Of a stretch of 64,000 nucleotides of DNA, positions 17,578 through 25,875 are shown piece by piece (within the stretch, counting starts at the first letter, position 1; every line of letters begins with the position of its first letter). The position numbers and the translations under genes are program-made. Origin of the DNA: Fimenecus sp045545735 (GTDB taxonomy: Bacteria > Bacillota > Clostridia > Oscillospirales > Acutalibacteraceae); the NCBI GenBank assembly GCA_045545735.1, contig JAZQBM010000004.1:1-64000 (forward strand), given 5' to 3'. Under the pieces are notes generated by a model. It saw only the letters and a program-made list of their open reading frames with translations, was not told the origin of the DNA and made no database searches.

Positions 17578-18918
17578 TTAGAAATTAATTCTCTTTAACA
17601 ATGCGTCTTTTTCTGCCTCATAACCCGGTTTACCAAGAAGGGCAAACATATTCTTTTTATAACTTTCAACGCCAGGCTGATTAAATGGATTTACGCCAAG
17701 AACATAACCTGAAATTGCACAAGCCTTTTCAAAGAAATAAACAAGATAGCCAAATTCATATTCGCTCATCTCAGGAATTTCAATACAGATATTTGGCACA
17801 CCACCGTCAACGTGAGCAAGAAGTGTTCCAAGGTATGCCCTACGGTTAACATAGTCCATAGTCTGACCTGCAAGGAAATTAAGACCGTCAGCGTTAACTT
17901 CGTCTTCTTTGATTACAACTTCACGCTTTGGTTTTGTAAACATAACAGAAGTTTCGAAAAGCATTCTAACGCCATCCTGAATATACTGACCCATTGAGTG
18001 TAAGTCTGTTGAGCAGATAACACTTGATGGGAATATACCCTTACCATCTTTACCTTCGCTTTCGCCGAAAAGTTGTTTGAACCACTCGTTCATCATTGTA
18101 AAGTCAGGCTCATAAGCAACCATAAGTTCAACTGCTTTGCCTTTTGAGAGAAGAACATTACGGATTGCTGCATATTTATAGCAATCATTTTTTTCTAAAT
18201 CGCAAACGCTGTAAGCCTCACGAGCATCAGCTGCACCTTGCATCATTTTGTCAATATCAATTCCTGCAACTGCGATTGGAAGAAGACCAACTGCAGTAAG
18301 AACTGAATATCTGCCGCCAACATCATCAGGAACTACGAAAGTTTCATAGCCTGCTTTGTCAGAGAACTCTTTAAGTGTACCTTTAGCCTTATCAGTTGTA
18401 ACATAAATACGTTTTGAAGCCTCTTCTTCACCATATTTTTCAATAAGAAGTTCACGGAAAATACGGAAAGCGATAGCAGGTTCAGTAGTTGTACCTGATT
18501 TTGAAATTACATTGATTGAAAAATCAACATCTTTTACAAGGTCAACAAGCTCTGAAAGTGAGTTACCACTAATTGAATTACCACTGAAATAAATATTTGG
18601 TGTATCTTTTGATACAAGGTTATAATTTTGTGATGTGCAGAATTCAATTGCAGCACGAGCACCAAGGTATGAACCACCGATACCGATAACAACAAGTGCT
18701 TTTGAATCGCTCTTAATTTTATCTGCTGCTTTTTTTATTCTTTCGAATTCTTCTTTATCGTAGTTAACAGGAAGGTCAACCCAACCTAAAAAGTCAGCAC
18801 CTTCACCACTTTTGTCAATGATTTTCTGATGAGCATCGCTGACTGCAGGAACAATCGCCTGAAGTTCTTCATCAGTAATAAAATTCTTAACATAATTATC
18901 GTTAAGTTTTAATGCCAT
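17578..18918 (-). CDS. pgi: Glucose-6-phosphate isomerase
   Basis: Interconverts glucose-6-phosphate and fructose-6-phosphate. The 446-residue protein is the shorter Gram-positive form. It has VIGIGGSYLGARAAIEF (phosphosugar binding), NVISKSGTTTEPAIAFR, the catalytic Glu region GGRYSVLTAVGLLPIA, and the C-terminal NPFNQPGVESYKKNMF signature. GAGGA lies upstream of the ATG. Confidence 0.97.
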   Translation of the reverse strand: MALKLNDNYVKNFITDEELQAIVPAVSDAHQKIIDKSGEGADFLGWVDLPVNYDKEEFERIKKAADKIKSDSKALVVIGIGGSYLGARAAIEFCTSQNYNLVSKDTPNIYFSGNSISGNSLSELVDLVKDVDFSINVISKSGTTTEPAIAFRIFRELLIEKYGEEEASKRIYVTTDKAKGTLKEFSDKAGYETFVVPDDVGGRYSVLTAVGLLPIAVAGIDIDKMMQGAADAREAYSVCDLEKNDCYKYAAIRNVLLSKGKAVELMVAYEPDFTMMNEWFKQLFGESEGKDGKGIFPSSVICSTDLHSMGQYIQDGVRMLFETSVMFTKPKREVVIKEDEVNADGLNFLAGQTMDYVNRRAYLGTLLAHVDGGVPNICIEIPEMSEYEFGYLVYFFEKACAISGYVLGVNPFNQPGVESYKKNMFALLGKPGYEAEKDALLKRINF

Positions 18919-18955
18919 TTTGAATTAGTCCTCGCTTTGTGATAGTGTTTTTATT

Positions 18956-18984
18956 ATTTTACCCTAAAACCGCACTTTTTTCAA
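18956..18984 (-). promoter_or_regulatory. Sigma-A promoter of pgi
   Basis: TTGAAA (18984-18979), 17 bases, TAAAAT (18961-18956). The -10 box is about 38 bases before the pgi start. Confidence 0.78.
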
Positions 18985-18994
18985 TAGAATTTTA

Positions 18995-20149
18995 TTATTT
19001 TTTTGCAAAAGTTGACCACAAAATTCGGAATACAAAGAATACGCCTCTCTTTTCAACTGCAGTTTCGCTGATAATTGGACAACTTGAAATCACTTCACCA
19101 TCTTTTTCAAAATAAACCGCACCTAACTTTTGTCCTTTTTCTACAGGTGCTTCAACATCAATGCAAATATCTACTCGCTGTGTAACCTGTTCTTCTGTAC
19201 CTTTTTTTATTAAAATCGGCTGTGGATTTTTCACAACAGGTGTAATTTTGTCTTGTTCACCACAAAGCACAGTAACATCCGTAATTAAAGTTGTATCGAT
19301 TTGAGGCTCATAAATTGAATAGTTGGCAAAGCCCCAATTAAGCAGTTTTTTAGCATCTTCAAAACGGTCTGTACTATTATCACTACCGAGCACTACTGCA
19401 ACGAGTTCCATTCCTTCACGCTGTGCCGTTGCACTTATACAATAACCGGCTTTTGATGTTGTACCTGTTTTAAGCCCCGTTGCACCCTCATAAAAACGAA
19501 CTAATCGATTTGTATTTACGAGTTCTGTTTCACCGTTACGAAGAGAATCCATCCAGATAGTTGTATATTCTTTTATTTTTTCATGTTTCATAAGTTCGCG
19601 ACTCATAATTGCGATATCGCGTGCCGTTGTATAGTGATTTTCGGCGGTATCGTCAAGTCCTGAACAGTTTTCAAAGTTGGTATTTGTCATTCCAAGTTCA
19701 ATAGCACGTGTATTCATTCTTGCCACAAACGCGGTTTCATCCCCTGCTATATATTCTGCAAGAGCGGTGCTTGCATCATTGGCACTTGCAACTGCCGTTG
19801 CTTTTATAAGCTCGTGAACGGTCATAGTTTCGCCCTCTTTCAGCCATATTTGAGAGCCACCTTTTGACGATGCTTCACGGCTTGCGGTAACTTTATCTTC
19901 AAGAGTAATAGTTCCTGCATCAAGTTCTTCCATAACAAGTAGAAGTGTCATAATTTTTGTAATTGATGCAGGCGGTAATTTTTCATCTGCATTCTTTTCC
20001 ATCAGCACCTGTCCGCTTGACATTTCCATTAAAATTGCAGACTTTGCCGACAGCGACTGAGTAACAGCTTCACTTTCTTCAGCAAAGGCTGTAACAGACA
20101 ATGGTATCATCATTAAAATGCATAATAAAACTGAAATTATCTTTTTCAT
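18995..20149 (-). CDS. D-alanyl-D-alanine carboxypeptidase (DacF/PBP5 type)
   Basis: A 384-residue exported penicillin-binding protein that trims the terminal D-Ala from peptidoglycan stem peptides. It starts with a signal peptide (KKIISVLLCILMMIPLSVTAFAEE). The three active-site motifs are present: SITK (S-x-x-K, about residue 62), SAN (about 118) and KTG in GLKTGTTSKAG (about 222). A PBP5-like C-terminal beta domain follows, then a terminal amphipathic stretch (FFVFRILWSTFAKK) that probably attaches to the membrane. SpoIIE-linked DacF and vegetative DacA cannot be told apart here. Transcription diverges from mtaB. Confidence 0.9.
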   Translation of the reverse strand: MKKIISVLLCILMMIPLSVTAFAEESEAVTQSLSAKSAILMEMSSGQVLMEKNADEKLPPASITKIMTLLLVMEELDAGTITLEDKVTASREASSKGGSQIWLKEGETMTVHELIKATAVASANDASTALAEYIAGDETAFVARMNTRAIELGMTNTNFENCSGLDDTAENHYTTARDIAIMSRELMKHEKIKEYTTIWMDSLRNGETELVNTNRLVRFYEGATGLKTGTTSKAGYCISATAQREGMELVAVVLGSDNSTDRFEDAKKLLNWGFANYSIYEPQIDTTLITDVTVLCGEQDKITPVVKNPQPILIKKGTEEQVTQRVDICIDVEAPVEKGQKLGAVYFEKDGEVISSCPIISETAVEKRGVFFVFRILWSTFAKK

Positions 20150-20211
20150 TCATATCCCTCCAAAAAAATATATGAATGGGACAAATTAGTATATGAAAAA
20201 AACAAATATTA

Positions 20212-20220
20212 TGTTATAAT
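20212..20220 (+). promoter_or_regulatory. Extended -10 promoter of mtaB
   Basis: TGTTATAAT (TGn-TATAAT) at 20212-20220 is a consensus extended -10 with no clear -35. The likely transcription start is near 20227, only about 10 bases before the ATG, so the leader would be very short and carry just GGTGA. Confidence 0.6.
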
Positions 20221-20236
20221 GTATTTTGGTGATTTT

Positions 20237-21514
20237 ATGAAGGTGTTCTTTCATACTCTTGGGTGTAAGGTTAATCAATATGAAACTCAAGAAATGCGTG
20301 AACAATTGAATAAAAATGGTTATGAAGTTACTGAACAGGAGCATAAAGCAGATGTTTTTGTTATAAATTCCTGCACTGTCACAAGCGAAAGTGACCGAAA
20401 AACAAGACAATGCGTACGTCATTATAAAAAGAAATACCCCGAAAGCGTAGTGGTGCTCACGGGGTGTTTGCCACAGTCTTTTCCTGAAATGGCTGAAAAA
20501 CTTGCAGAAGCTGATATTGTTTTGGGTAACAAAAACAATAAGTTGCTTGTTTCTTCATTAAATGAGCATTTTAGTGTTTCTTGCAGAGTTTTACATATGG
20601 AACAACACGCAAGTGGTGAGCCTCTTATTTCTTCAGGAATAAGCAATTTTGAGGAACGTACACGTGCAATTTTAAAAATTCAAGATGGGTGTGACAGATT
20701 TTGTTCATACTGCATTATTCCAAAGGCACGCGGTCGAATAAGATGGAAACCTATTGAAGACATTAAGGCAGAAGTAACTGCTCTTGCAAACAACGGATAC
20801 CGCGAAATTGTTCTTGTAGGAATAAATCTTTCAGCATATGGTAAAGGTTCAGATTTAGATTTGGCTGATGCAATTTTTACGGTTAGCGAAAATGAGAAAA
20901 TAGAACGAATCCGTTTAGGCTCGCTTGAACCTGACCACATTACAGATGCTTTAATTGAAAAAATGGCAAAGTGCAAAAAATTGTGTCCACAGTTCCATAT
21001 TTCACTTCAAAGTGGTTGTGACAAAATTCTCAAAAAAATGAACAGACACTACACAAGTGAAGAATATTTTACACTGTGCGAAAATTTGAGAAAATCTTTT
21101 GACGACTGCACTCTCACAACTGACATAATGGTAGGATTCCCTCACGAGAGCGATGAAGATTTTGAAAACACAAAACATTTTGCAGAAAAAGTAGGATTTG
21201 AGAAAATACACATATTCCCCTACTCCCGCAGAAGCGGAACAGTTGCGGATAAAATGGACGGACAAATTGAGAAATCCGTTAAATCAAAACGAGTTGCAGA
21301 ATTATCACAGGTTGCTGACAAAATTAGGAACTCATTTTTAGAAAATCAAATCGGTAAAACTCTTTCTGTACTTATTGAAAGCAGACAGAATGACGGTATG
21401 TATTTAGGATACACCGCAAACTATACACCTGTGAAATGCAAAACAGGTAATGTTGGCGAAATAAAAGAAGTTAAGATTATCGACGTTGAAGATGATTATT
21501 GTATAGGTGAATAA
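20237..21514 (+). CDS. mtaB: tRNA t6A37 C2-methylthiotransferase MtaB
   Basis: MtaB turns t6A37 into ms2t6A37 in tRNAs that read ANN codons. The 425-residue protein has three Cys of the N-terminal MTTase cluster (TLGCKVNQYE, NSCTVTSESDRKTR, TGCLPQ) and the radical-SAM cluster CDRFCSYC (about residue 150), followed by the C-terminal TRAM region. I set the start at MKVFFHTLGCK, where GGTGA precedes the ATG. It is the only plus-strand gene in the window, divergent from the DD-carboxypeptidase and convergent with a lipoprotein gene. Confidence 0.94.
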   Translation: MKVFFHTLGCKVNQYETQEMREQLNKNGYEVTEQEHKADVFVINSCTVTSESDRKTRQCVRHYKKKYPESVVVLTGCLPQSFPEMAEKLAEADIVLGNKNNKLLVSSLNEHFSVSCRVLHMEQHASGEPLISSGISNFEERTRAILKIQDGCDRFCSYCIIPKARGRIRWKPIEDIKAEVTALANNGYREIVLVGINLSAYGKGSDLDLADAIFTVSENEKIERIRLGSLEPDHITDALIEKMAKCKKLCPQFHISLQSGCDKILKKMNRHYTSEEYFTLCENLRKSFDDCTLTTDIMVGFPHESDEDFENTKHFAEKVGFEKIHIFPYSRRSGTVADKMDGQIEKSVKSKRVAELSQVADKIRNSFLENQIGKTLSVLIESRQNDGMYLGYTANYTPVKCKTGNVGEIKEVKIIDVEDDYCIGE

Positions 21515-21522
21515 AAAAAATT

Positions 21523-21545
21523 ACGGACGGGTTAGACCCGTCCGT
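21523..21545. terminator. Bidirectional terminator between mtaB and the lipoprotein gene
   Basis: A perfect 9-bp stem ACGGACGGG/CCCGTCCGT with a five-base loop. The plus strand continues TTTTTGTTTT and the minus strand AATTTTTTTT, so it can end both convergent transcripts. Confidence 0.88.
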
Positions 21546-21568
21546 TTTTGTTTTATATCAATTATTCA

Positions 21569-21631
21569 TCAAGTCTTATAAATCTGTCTGCATTTCTCTT
21601 TTGCGTATTTTTTAATTGCACTTTCTACCAT
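21569..21631 (-). CDS. Possible 20-codon ORF or gene remnant
   Basis: Between the lipoprotein stop and the terminator, the minus strand has GGGGAAA directly before ATG and 20 codons reading MVESAIKKYAKEKCRQIYKT. The amphipathic, Lys-rich composition looks protein-like but could be chance or the tail of a decayed gene. It would be cotranscribed with the lipoprotein gene. Confidence 0.2.
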   Translation of the reverse strand: MVESAIKKYAKEKCRQIYKT

Positions 21632-21654
21632 TTTCCCCAAACCTAAAAAACAAA

Positions 21655-22260
21655 TTAAGTATCAACCTTAAATGCAACTGAATTTACAATATCGTCTGAA
21701 TTGAATGTAATTCTGAGTTCAACCTTTTTATTCTTACTGTTTCTGCTACTATAAGTATACATAACATCTTCACTTGTCTTATTCTTTGGAATTTCAAGTG
21801 CTTTCTCAACATCAGCACGTACAACACCTGCAGTAAGTGTGCCTGCAAATTTGATTTTTCTGTTGCCTGTTTGCATATTTGTAATTGTATATCCAATTAC
21901 AGTTGAATCTGCATAATCCAAATCTTCTTCAGTCGTATTCTTACATTTAATGCTTATATTTGTTTCACTGCCCACAAGGTTAAGTGTGTAAGTTTCATCT
22001 GGTGACAACACTTTATTGATTAAGTCAGCATTTCGAACTGTAAGACCTGAAGTTTCAACAAATTCATCAATACTGCAAGGTAATGTGACGGCATTTCCGT
22101 TAGCAAAAATCAACTCACCCTCTTTCCAGTTAGCTTTGAGTTCTTCAATATCAAGTGGAAGAGTTTCGGGATTATAACTACCTTCGTTCTTTGAACTATC
22201 ACAAGCTGTAATTGAAATTGCAAGCACAAAAACCAATAAAAGTGAAATAAATTTTTTCAT
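21655..22260 (-). CDS. Putative lipoprotein, function unknown
   Basis: A 201-residue exported protein. Residues 1-20 form a lipoprotein signal with lipobox SITAC (Cys20), so the mature protein would be fixed to the outer face of the membrane. The rest is beta-rich and polar with no Cys pair or known motif; the stretch ELKANWKEGELIFANGNAVTLPCSIDEF opens the mature domain. It has its own promoter and ends near a terminator shared with mtaB. I do not recognise the family. Confidence 0.65.
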   Translation of the reverse strand: MKKFISLLLVFVLAISITACDSSKNEGSYNPETLPLDIEELKANWKEGELIFANGNAVTLPCSIDEFVETSGLTVRNADLINKVLSPDETYTLNLVGSETNISIKCKNTTEEDLDYADSTVIGYTITNMQTGNRKIKFAGTLTAGVVRADVEKALEIPKNKTSEDVMYTYSSRNSKNKKVELRITFNSDDIVNSVAFKVDT

Positions 22261-22288
22261 ATATACACCTCTTTTTTATAATAAATAA

Positions 22289-22317
22289 ATTATACAATTA
22301 TTTTATAAAATCGTCAA
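22289..22317 (-). promoter_or_regulatory. Sigma-A promoter of the lipoprotein gene
   Basis: TTGACG (22317-22312), 17 bases, TATAAT (22294-22289). It sits directly after the beta-mannosidase stop, so the lipoprotein gene can be expressed independently. Confidence 0.82.
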
Positions 22318-22319
22318 TA

Positions 22320-24776
22320 TCAGTTTACTGTATAGTAAAACCAGTTTGCGAGATTTTCAGGTTCAATAAAGAACTTTGCTCTGTATGCAAATGTTTTGAA
22401 TTTTGAAGATTTTACAGGAACATCTGCAAGAGATTTCACAGTTACATTGTATTCTTTATCTGCTTTAACTTTTATGATTTTTTCCTCATTTGGTAATAAA
22501 TCAAAGTAGTTATCAGAAAACGGCTCGCCGAAATCTTCAATATCAACCATTACACTACGGCAAAATACAGTTGACTTTAGTTTAACAACTATTTCACCAT
22601 TTTCATATGAAACTGATTTCGTGATTGTATTTGATTTGAGTTTCATATCGCGGTCAGGGACAAAAATCTTTGTTCTCTCCGAAATAAGAGCGTCATTTTC
22701 AAACATTTTTACTGACAAGAAAATTTCTTTTTTATTTCCCGTAATATCTGCTCCAAAAACACATTCACTTGAAAGCGGACTTAATGTTTTTGCGAGTTCA
22801 TTTGAAGAAAGCACTTTACCGTCAACAGTTGAGAGAGTAATAGTAATTTTTACGTTCTTTTCTTCTTTTAAATCATTGATTGCATAGATTTTATAGTCTT
22901 TCTTTGAGTCTTCAATTGACACACAAACTGGCTCAAAGAAATGACGAGAAGCGTATTGTAACGCTTTCCATTTTCCTGTGTAGTCAACGCTTGACCAAGA
23001 CGGTGCTTGCCAGCAATCATTATACTGCCAAAAAAGTGAGCCGTTACAACGACCACGATTTCTTCGCCAATGTTCAGTTGCATCCTGAATACATTCTTTT
23101 TGAATAAGATTTGTCATATAGATTAAATCTTCAAACTTTTGTGGCTCATAATACTTTTCAAGTAAGTAATAGAGCATTTTTCTATTACCGTTTCGGCATT
23201 TTTGATGCGAATTGAAAATGTCGCTTGTAATATGATAATCACTTTCTTCTGCAAATTGACGGACAGCGTCCATTGACGGTAACGATTCAAGACCGAACTC
23301 GCTACAGAAACGAGTAGGTCTGCTTCTATAATAATTGAGTGGTTTCTGACCATGCCATACTGTCCACATATGAGTGTCACCGTGGTCGTCCCCTGTTACG
23401 CCTTTACGGAAACTTTCGCCGATTGGTGAAGTTTCAATATATGGTGTGTCGGGGTCAAGTTCGGTAACTAAATCCTTTAAGATTTCATAGAAGAACTTTT
23501 TATACCACTGAACAATTTTCATTGTTTCGGGCATATATGCAAACATTGTTTCAATCTCATTGTTACCACCCCAGAGGCAAAGTGACGGATGAGATTTAAT
23601 ACGATTTATTTGATACTTGATTTCTGTTAACACATTTTCACGGAAATCATCTTCATAGAATGGGTACATAAGACAAGCAAACATAAAGTCCTGCCATAAA
23701 AGAAGACCTTTTTCGTCGCATTGTTCGAGGAAATAGTCTGGGGTATAGTAAGCACCGCCCCAAATACGAAGCATATTGAAGTTTGCTTTTAATGCAGAAT
23801 CTATGTAGTAGTCATAAGTTTCTTTTGTAACTCTGCCCATAAGTGAATCGGGAAGAATCCAGTTAGCACCCTTGCCGAAAATTGGTGTATCGTTAAGATA
23901 GAAACAGAAATTGCTACCGTATTGGTCACGGTTTCTGTCAAGACGGATTGTACGAAGACCGATTTTCTTAATAATCTCTGTATCGCCTAAAGTTGCAACT
24001 ACTGTATAAAGTGGTTGTTTTTCTTTTCCAGATAATTCTTTTGTCCACCAAAGTTCAGGGTTTTCGATTACGATTTCGTTGTTTTCGATTTGGTATTCTG
24101 TACCATCAGGGCAAATGATTTTTGCATTTACTTCACCTTCGCCGTCAACAACAGGATTAATCTTAACAGTTACTTTGCCGTTTTCGTGGATTTGCTTAAT
24201 CTCAACATCTTGAAGTCTGTTATCAAAGCACTCAATCCAGATGTCGTCAGTAATGCCCGAAAGTGGAAGATGAGGACCCCAGTCCCAACCGAAATGACAA
24301 TGAGGTTTACGGATATATGCAGCGCCGTCAGTACCGTTACAATTTTTTGGTATTGGCTTTTCTTTTTGCATTTTTTCTGCATAGTTTGTTGGTGAGAAGA
24401 ATGCGATTTTAAGAGTATTCTCACCTGCTTTTGCTACGCTTTTTATGTCAAATTCATATTTAAGATGGGCATTTTTGCCTTTACCAATAAGTGTTTCATT
24501 TACATAAACTTCGCAAAGAGTATCAAGGGCTTTGCAAACAAGTAAAACTTTTCTGTTTGCAAGGTCATCTTCTGTAAGTGTGAAAGTTTTTTCATAAGTC
24601 CAGTCTTCACGGCCAACCCATTCAACCTTTTTTTCGTTATCTTTATAGTATGGGTCAGGAATAGCACCAAGTTCAAGTAATTGAGTGTAGTTATCAGATG
24701 GAACAGATACTTCATATTTGTCACCTGTCGTAACTCTTGTCATATTCCATTGTCCGTTGAGATTATAGGTTTTCAT
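22320..24776 (-). CDS. Glycoside hydrolase family 2, probable beta-mannosidase
   Basis: An 818-residue enzyme predicted to release beta-linked mannose from manno-oligosaccharide ends. Domain order follows GH2: jelly-roll sugar-binding domain (about 1-180, with YVNETLIGKGKNAHL), Ig-like domain (to about 290) and TIM barrel (about 290-600). The acid/base Glu is in LWGGNNEIETMF (about residue 405) and the nucleophile Glu in FCSEFGLESLPS (about 490). The GNNE and SEFG motifs favour beta-mannosidase over beta-galactosidase. C-terminal beta domains complete it. There is no signal peptide, so it acts on sugars taken up by the cell. No mannan transporter gene is adjacent. Confidence 0.85.
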   Translation of the reverse strand: MKTYNLNGQWNMTRVTTGDKYEVSVPSDNYTQLLELGAIPDPYYKDNEKKVEWVGREDWTYEKTFTLTEDDLANRKVLLVCKALDTLCEVYVNETLIGKGKNAHLKYEFDIKSVAKAGENTLKIAFFSPTNYAEKMQKEKPIPKNCNGTDGAAYIRKPHCHFGWDWGPHLPLSGITDDIWIECFDNRLQDVEIKQIHENGKVTVKINPVVDGEGEVNAKIICPDGTEYQIENNEIVIENPELWWTKELSGKEKQPLYTVVATLGDTEIIKKIGLRTIRLDRNRDQYGSNFCFYLNDTPIFGKGANWILPDSLMGRVTKETYDYYIDSALKANFNMLRIWGGAYYTPDYFLEQCDEKGLLLWQDFMFACLMYPFYEDDFRENVLTEIKYQINRIKSHPSLCLWGGNNEIETMFAYMPETMKIVQWYKKFFYEILKDLVTELDPDTPYIETSPIGESFRKGVTGDDHGDTHMWTVWHGQKPLNYYRSRPTRFCSEFGLESLPSMDAVRQFAEESDYHITSDIFNSHQKCRNGNRKMLYYLLEKYYEPQKFEDLIYMTNLIQKECIQDATEHWRRNRGRCNGSLFWQYNDCWQAPSWSSVDYTGKWKALQYASRHFFEPVCVSIEDSKKDYKIYAINDLKEEKNVKITITLSTVDGKVLSSNELAKTLSPLSSECVFGADITGNKKEIFLSVKMFENDALISERTKIFVPDRDMKLKSNTITKSVSYENGEIVVKLKSTVFCRSVMVDIEDFGEPFSDNYFDLLPNEEKIIKVKADKEYNVTVKSLADVPVKSSKFKTFAYRAKFFIEPENLANWFYYTVN

Positions 24777-24808
24777 AACAAATTTTCCTTTGAAATTTAT
24801 TTTATATT

Positions 24809-24837
24809 ATTGTAGCAGAAAAGTATATACATTTCAA
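24809..24837 (-). promoter_or_regulatory. Sigma-A promoter of the GH2 gene
   Basis: TTGAAA (24837-24832), 17 bases, TACAAT (24814-24809), 32 bases before the start codon. No clear catabolite-response element was found around it. Confidence 0.78.
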
Positions 24838-24852
24838 TATATAAAAGAAAAC

Positions 24853-24872
24853 GGCGGGAGCAAGCCCCCGCC
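24853..24872 (-). terminator. GTAGGG-type hairpin after the DUF3021 gene
   Basis: Stem GGCGGG/CCCGCC, extendable by GC pairs across an A/C bulge. The edge on the minus strand reads GTTAGGGCGGGGG and the tail GTTTTCTTTT. It lies 8 bases after the DUF3021 stop. Copy 3 of the hairpin family. Confidence 0.6.
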
Positions 24873-24880
24873 CTAACGAT

Positions 24881-25297
24881 TTATTTAAGTTTTGCGTTGA
24901 AGTTTTTGCTTGTGGTTTTTATTGAGAAATATACAATACCCCACACTACAAAGTAGACTGCCATAAAAATCAAAGTGAAAATCAAAAGCACTTTTGGTTC
25001 AAATGGAATCCATGTGTTTATTAAATAGCAAAGAGAATATGCAACATAAAGTGTTGAGAGATGGCAAAGCAAGGATTTTCCTATACCCCAATGCTCAATC
25101 TGATTGAATACTGAAGCCCCCGCATGAACAAATGCTAACAGATAAGTTGACACTATACCTATGAGCACTTCACCTGCTTCAAAAATAAAATTGTCAGTTG
25201 TTTTTGATACTATAAAAATTATAATTCCAAAAATTATCGGACCAAAACCGCTGAACATTAAACCACGATGCAAAAATTCTTTTACATATTTATTCAT
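24881..25297 (-). CDS. DUF3021 family membrane protein
   Basis: A 138-residue protein with four membrane segments (GPIIFGIIIFIVS, LIGIVSTYLLAFVHAGASVF, LLCHLSTLYVAYSLCYLI, LLIFTLIFMAVYFVVWGIVY). DUF3021 proteins are regularly encoded directly after a LytTR regulator, as here (1-base gap), and are thought to modulate the regulator's activity at the membrane. The signal is unknown. The C-terminus is basic and cytoplasmic. Confidence 0.8.
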   Translation of the reverse strand: MNKYVKEFLHRGLMFSGFGPIIFGIIIFIVSKTTDNFIFEAGEVLIGIVSTYLLAFVHAGASVFNQIEHWGIGKSLLCHLSTLYVAYSLCYLINTWIPFEPKVLLIFTLIFMAVYFVVWGIVYFSIKTTSKNFNAKLK

Positions 25298-25298
25298 A

Positions 25299-25730
25299 TT
25301 ACAAACCTAACCTTTCTTTTACATTTTTAAGATTTCTTCGCGACACGAAATCCACATACCCATTTTTGAAAATCACAGTTAACGAACCACCCACAGTTGC
25401 TTTAAAACGGTCAATCTTTTTAATATTTGCTATACAGGATTGATTGATTTTGACAAAGTTATTATTAAGATTTTCTTCTAACTGATAAAGTCTTGATTTT
25501 AGTCTGTATTTCTCGTTTTCTGTGAGTGCATAAACCTTGTTATCTTCTGTGAAAAAACAGTAAATATCATTCAAATTAAGTTTTACTGTTTCATTTTCGG
25601 TATAACCGATTAAGTCAACAGAGTTATTATTAACAAGTTCTTCAATTTCGTTTATTAACTGTGTTTTTTTATGAGAATATATGAGTATTTCCTCGTCGCG
25701 ATTTGGTTCAATTACAATTTGAAGTTTCAT
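25299..25730 (-). CDS. LytTR-family DNA-binding regulator
   Basis: A 143-residue transcription regulator. Residues 45-143 form a LytTR domain (LNLNDIYCFFTEDNKVYALTENEKYRLKSRLYQLEENL, then FVKINQSCIANIKKIDRFKA). The first 45 residues are not a receiver domain, so it is not a two-component response regulator; control probably comes from the DUF3021 partner downstream. AAGGAGG precedes the start. Its promoter has two direct repeats with 21-bp period just upstream of the -35 box, which is the site geometry LytTR proteins use, so autoregulation is likely. Confidence 0.88.
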   Translation of the reverse strand: MKLQIVIEPNRDEEILIYSHKKTQLINEIEELVNNNSVDLIGYTENETVKLNLNDIYCFFTEDNKVYALTENEKYRLKSRLYQLEENLNNNFVKINQSCIANIKKIDRFKATVGGSLTVIFKNGYVDFVSRRNLKNVKERLGL

Positions 25731-25751
25731 GAAAATCCTCCTTGCAAATGT

Positions 25752-25820
25752 ATATTATCACACTGACTTTTGGTTTGCAATATATTAAAAGTGTTCGGTA
25801 GTTTTGGGAGTGTATTCGGC
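25752..25820 (-). promoter_or_regulatory. Promoter and probable LytTR operator
   Basis: On the minus strand TTGCAA (25780-25775), 17 bases, TAATAT (25757-25752). Upstream at 25790-25820 are two direct repeats TGCCGAATAC and TACCGAACAC, matching at 8 of 10 positions with starts 21 bp apart. Paired 9-10 bp direct repeats about two helical turns apart are the known binding layout of LytTR regulators. Confidence 0.6.
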
Positions 25821-25832
25821 AAAAAAATTAAA

Positions 25833-25852
25833 GGGCGATTCGTGAATCGCCC
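25833..25852 (-). terminator. GTAGGG-type hairpin after mnmA
   Basis: A perfect 8-bp stem GGGCGATT/AATCGCCC with a four-base loop, 23 bases after the mnmA stop. The minus-strand edge is TTGTAGGGGCGATT and the tail TTTAATTTTTTT. Copy 4 of the family; a good terminator. Confidence 0.75.
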
Positions 25853-25875
25853 CTACAAGTATATTTAATTACGAA

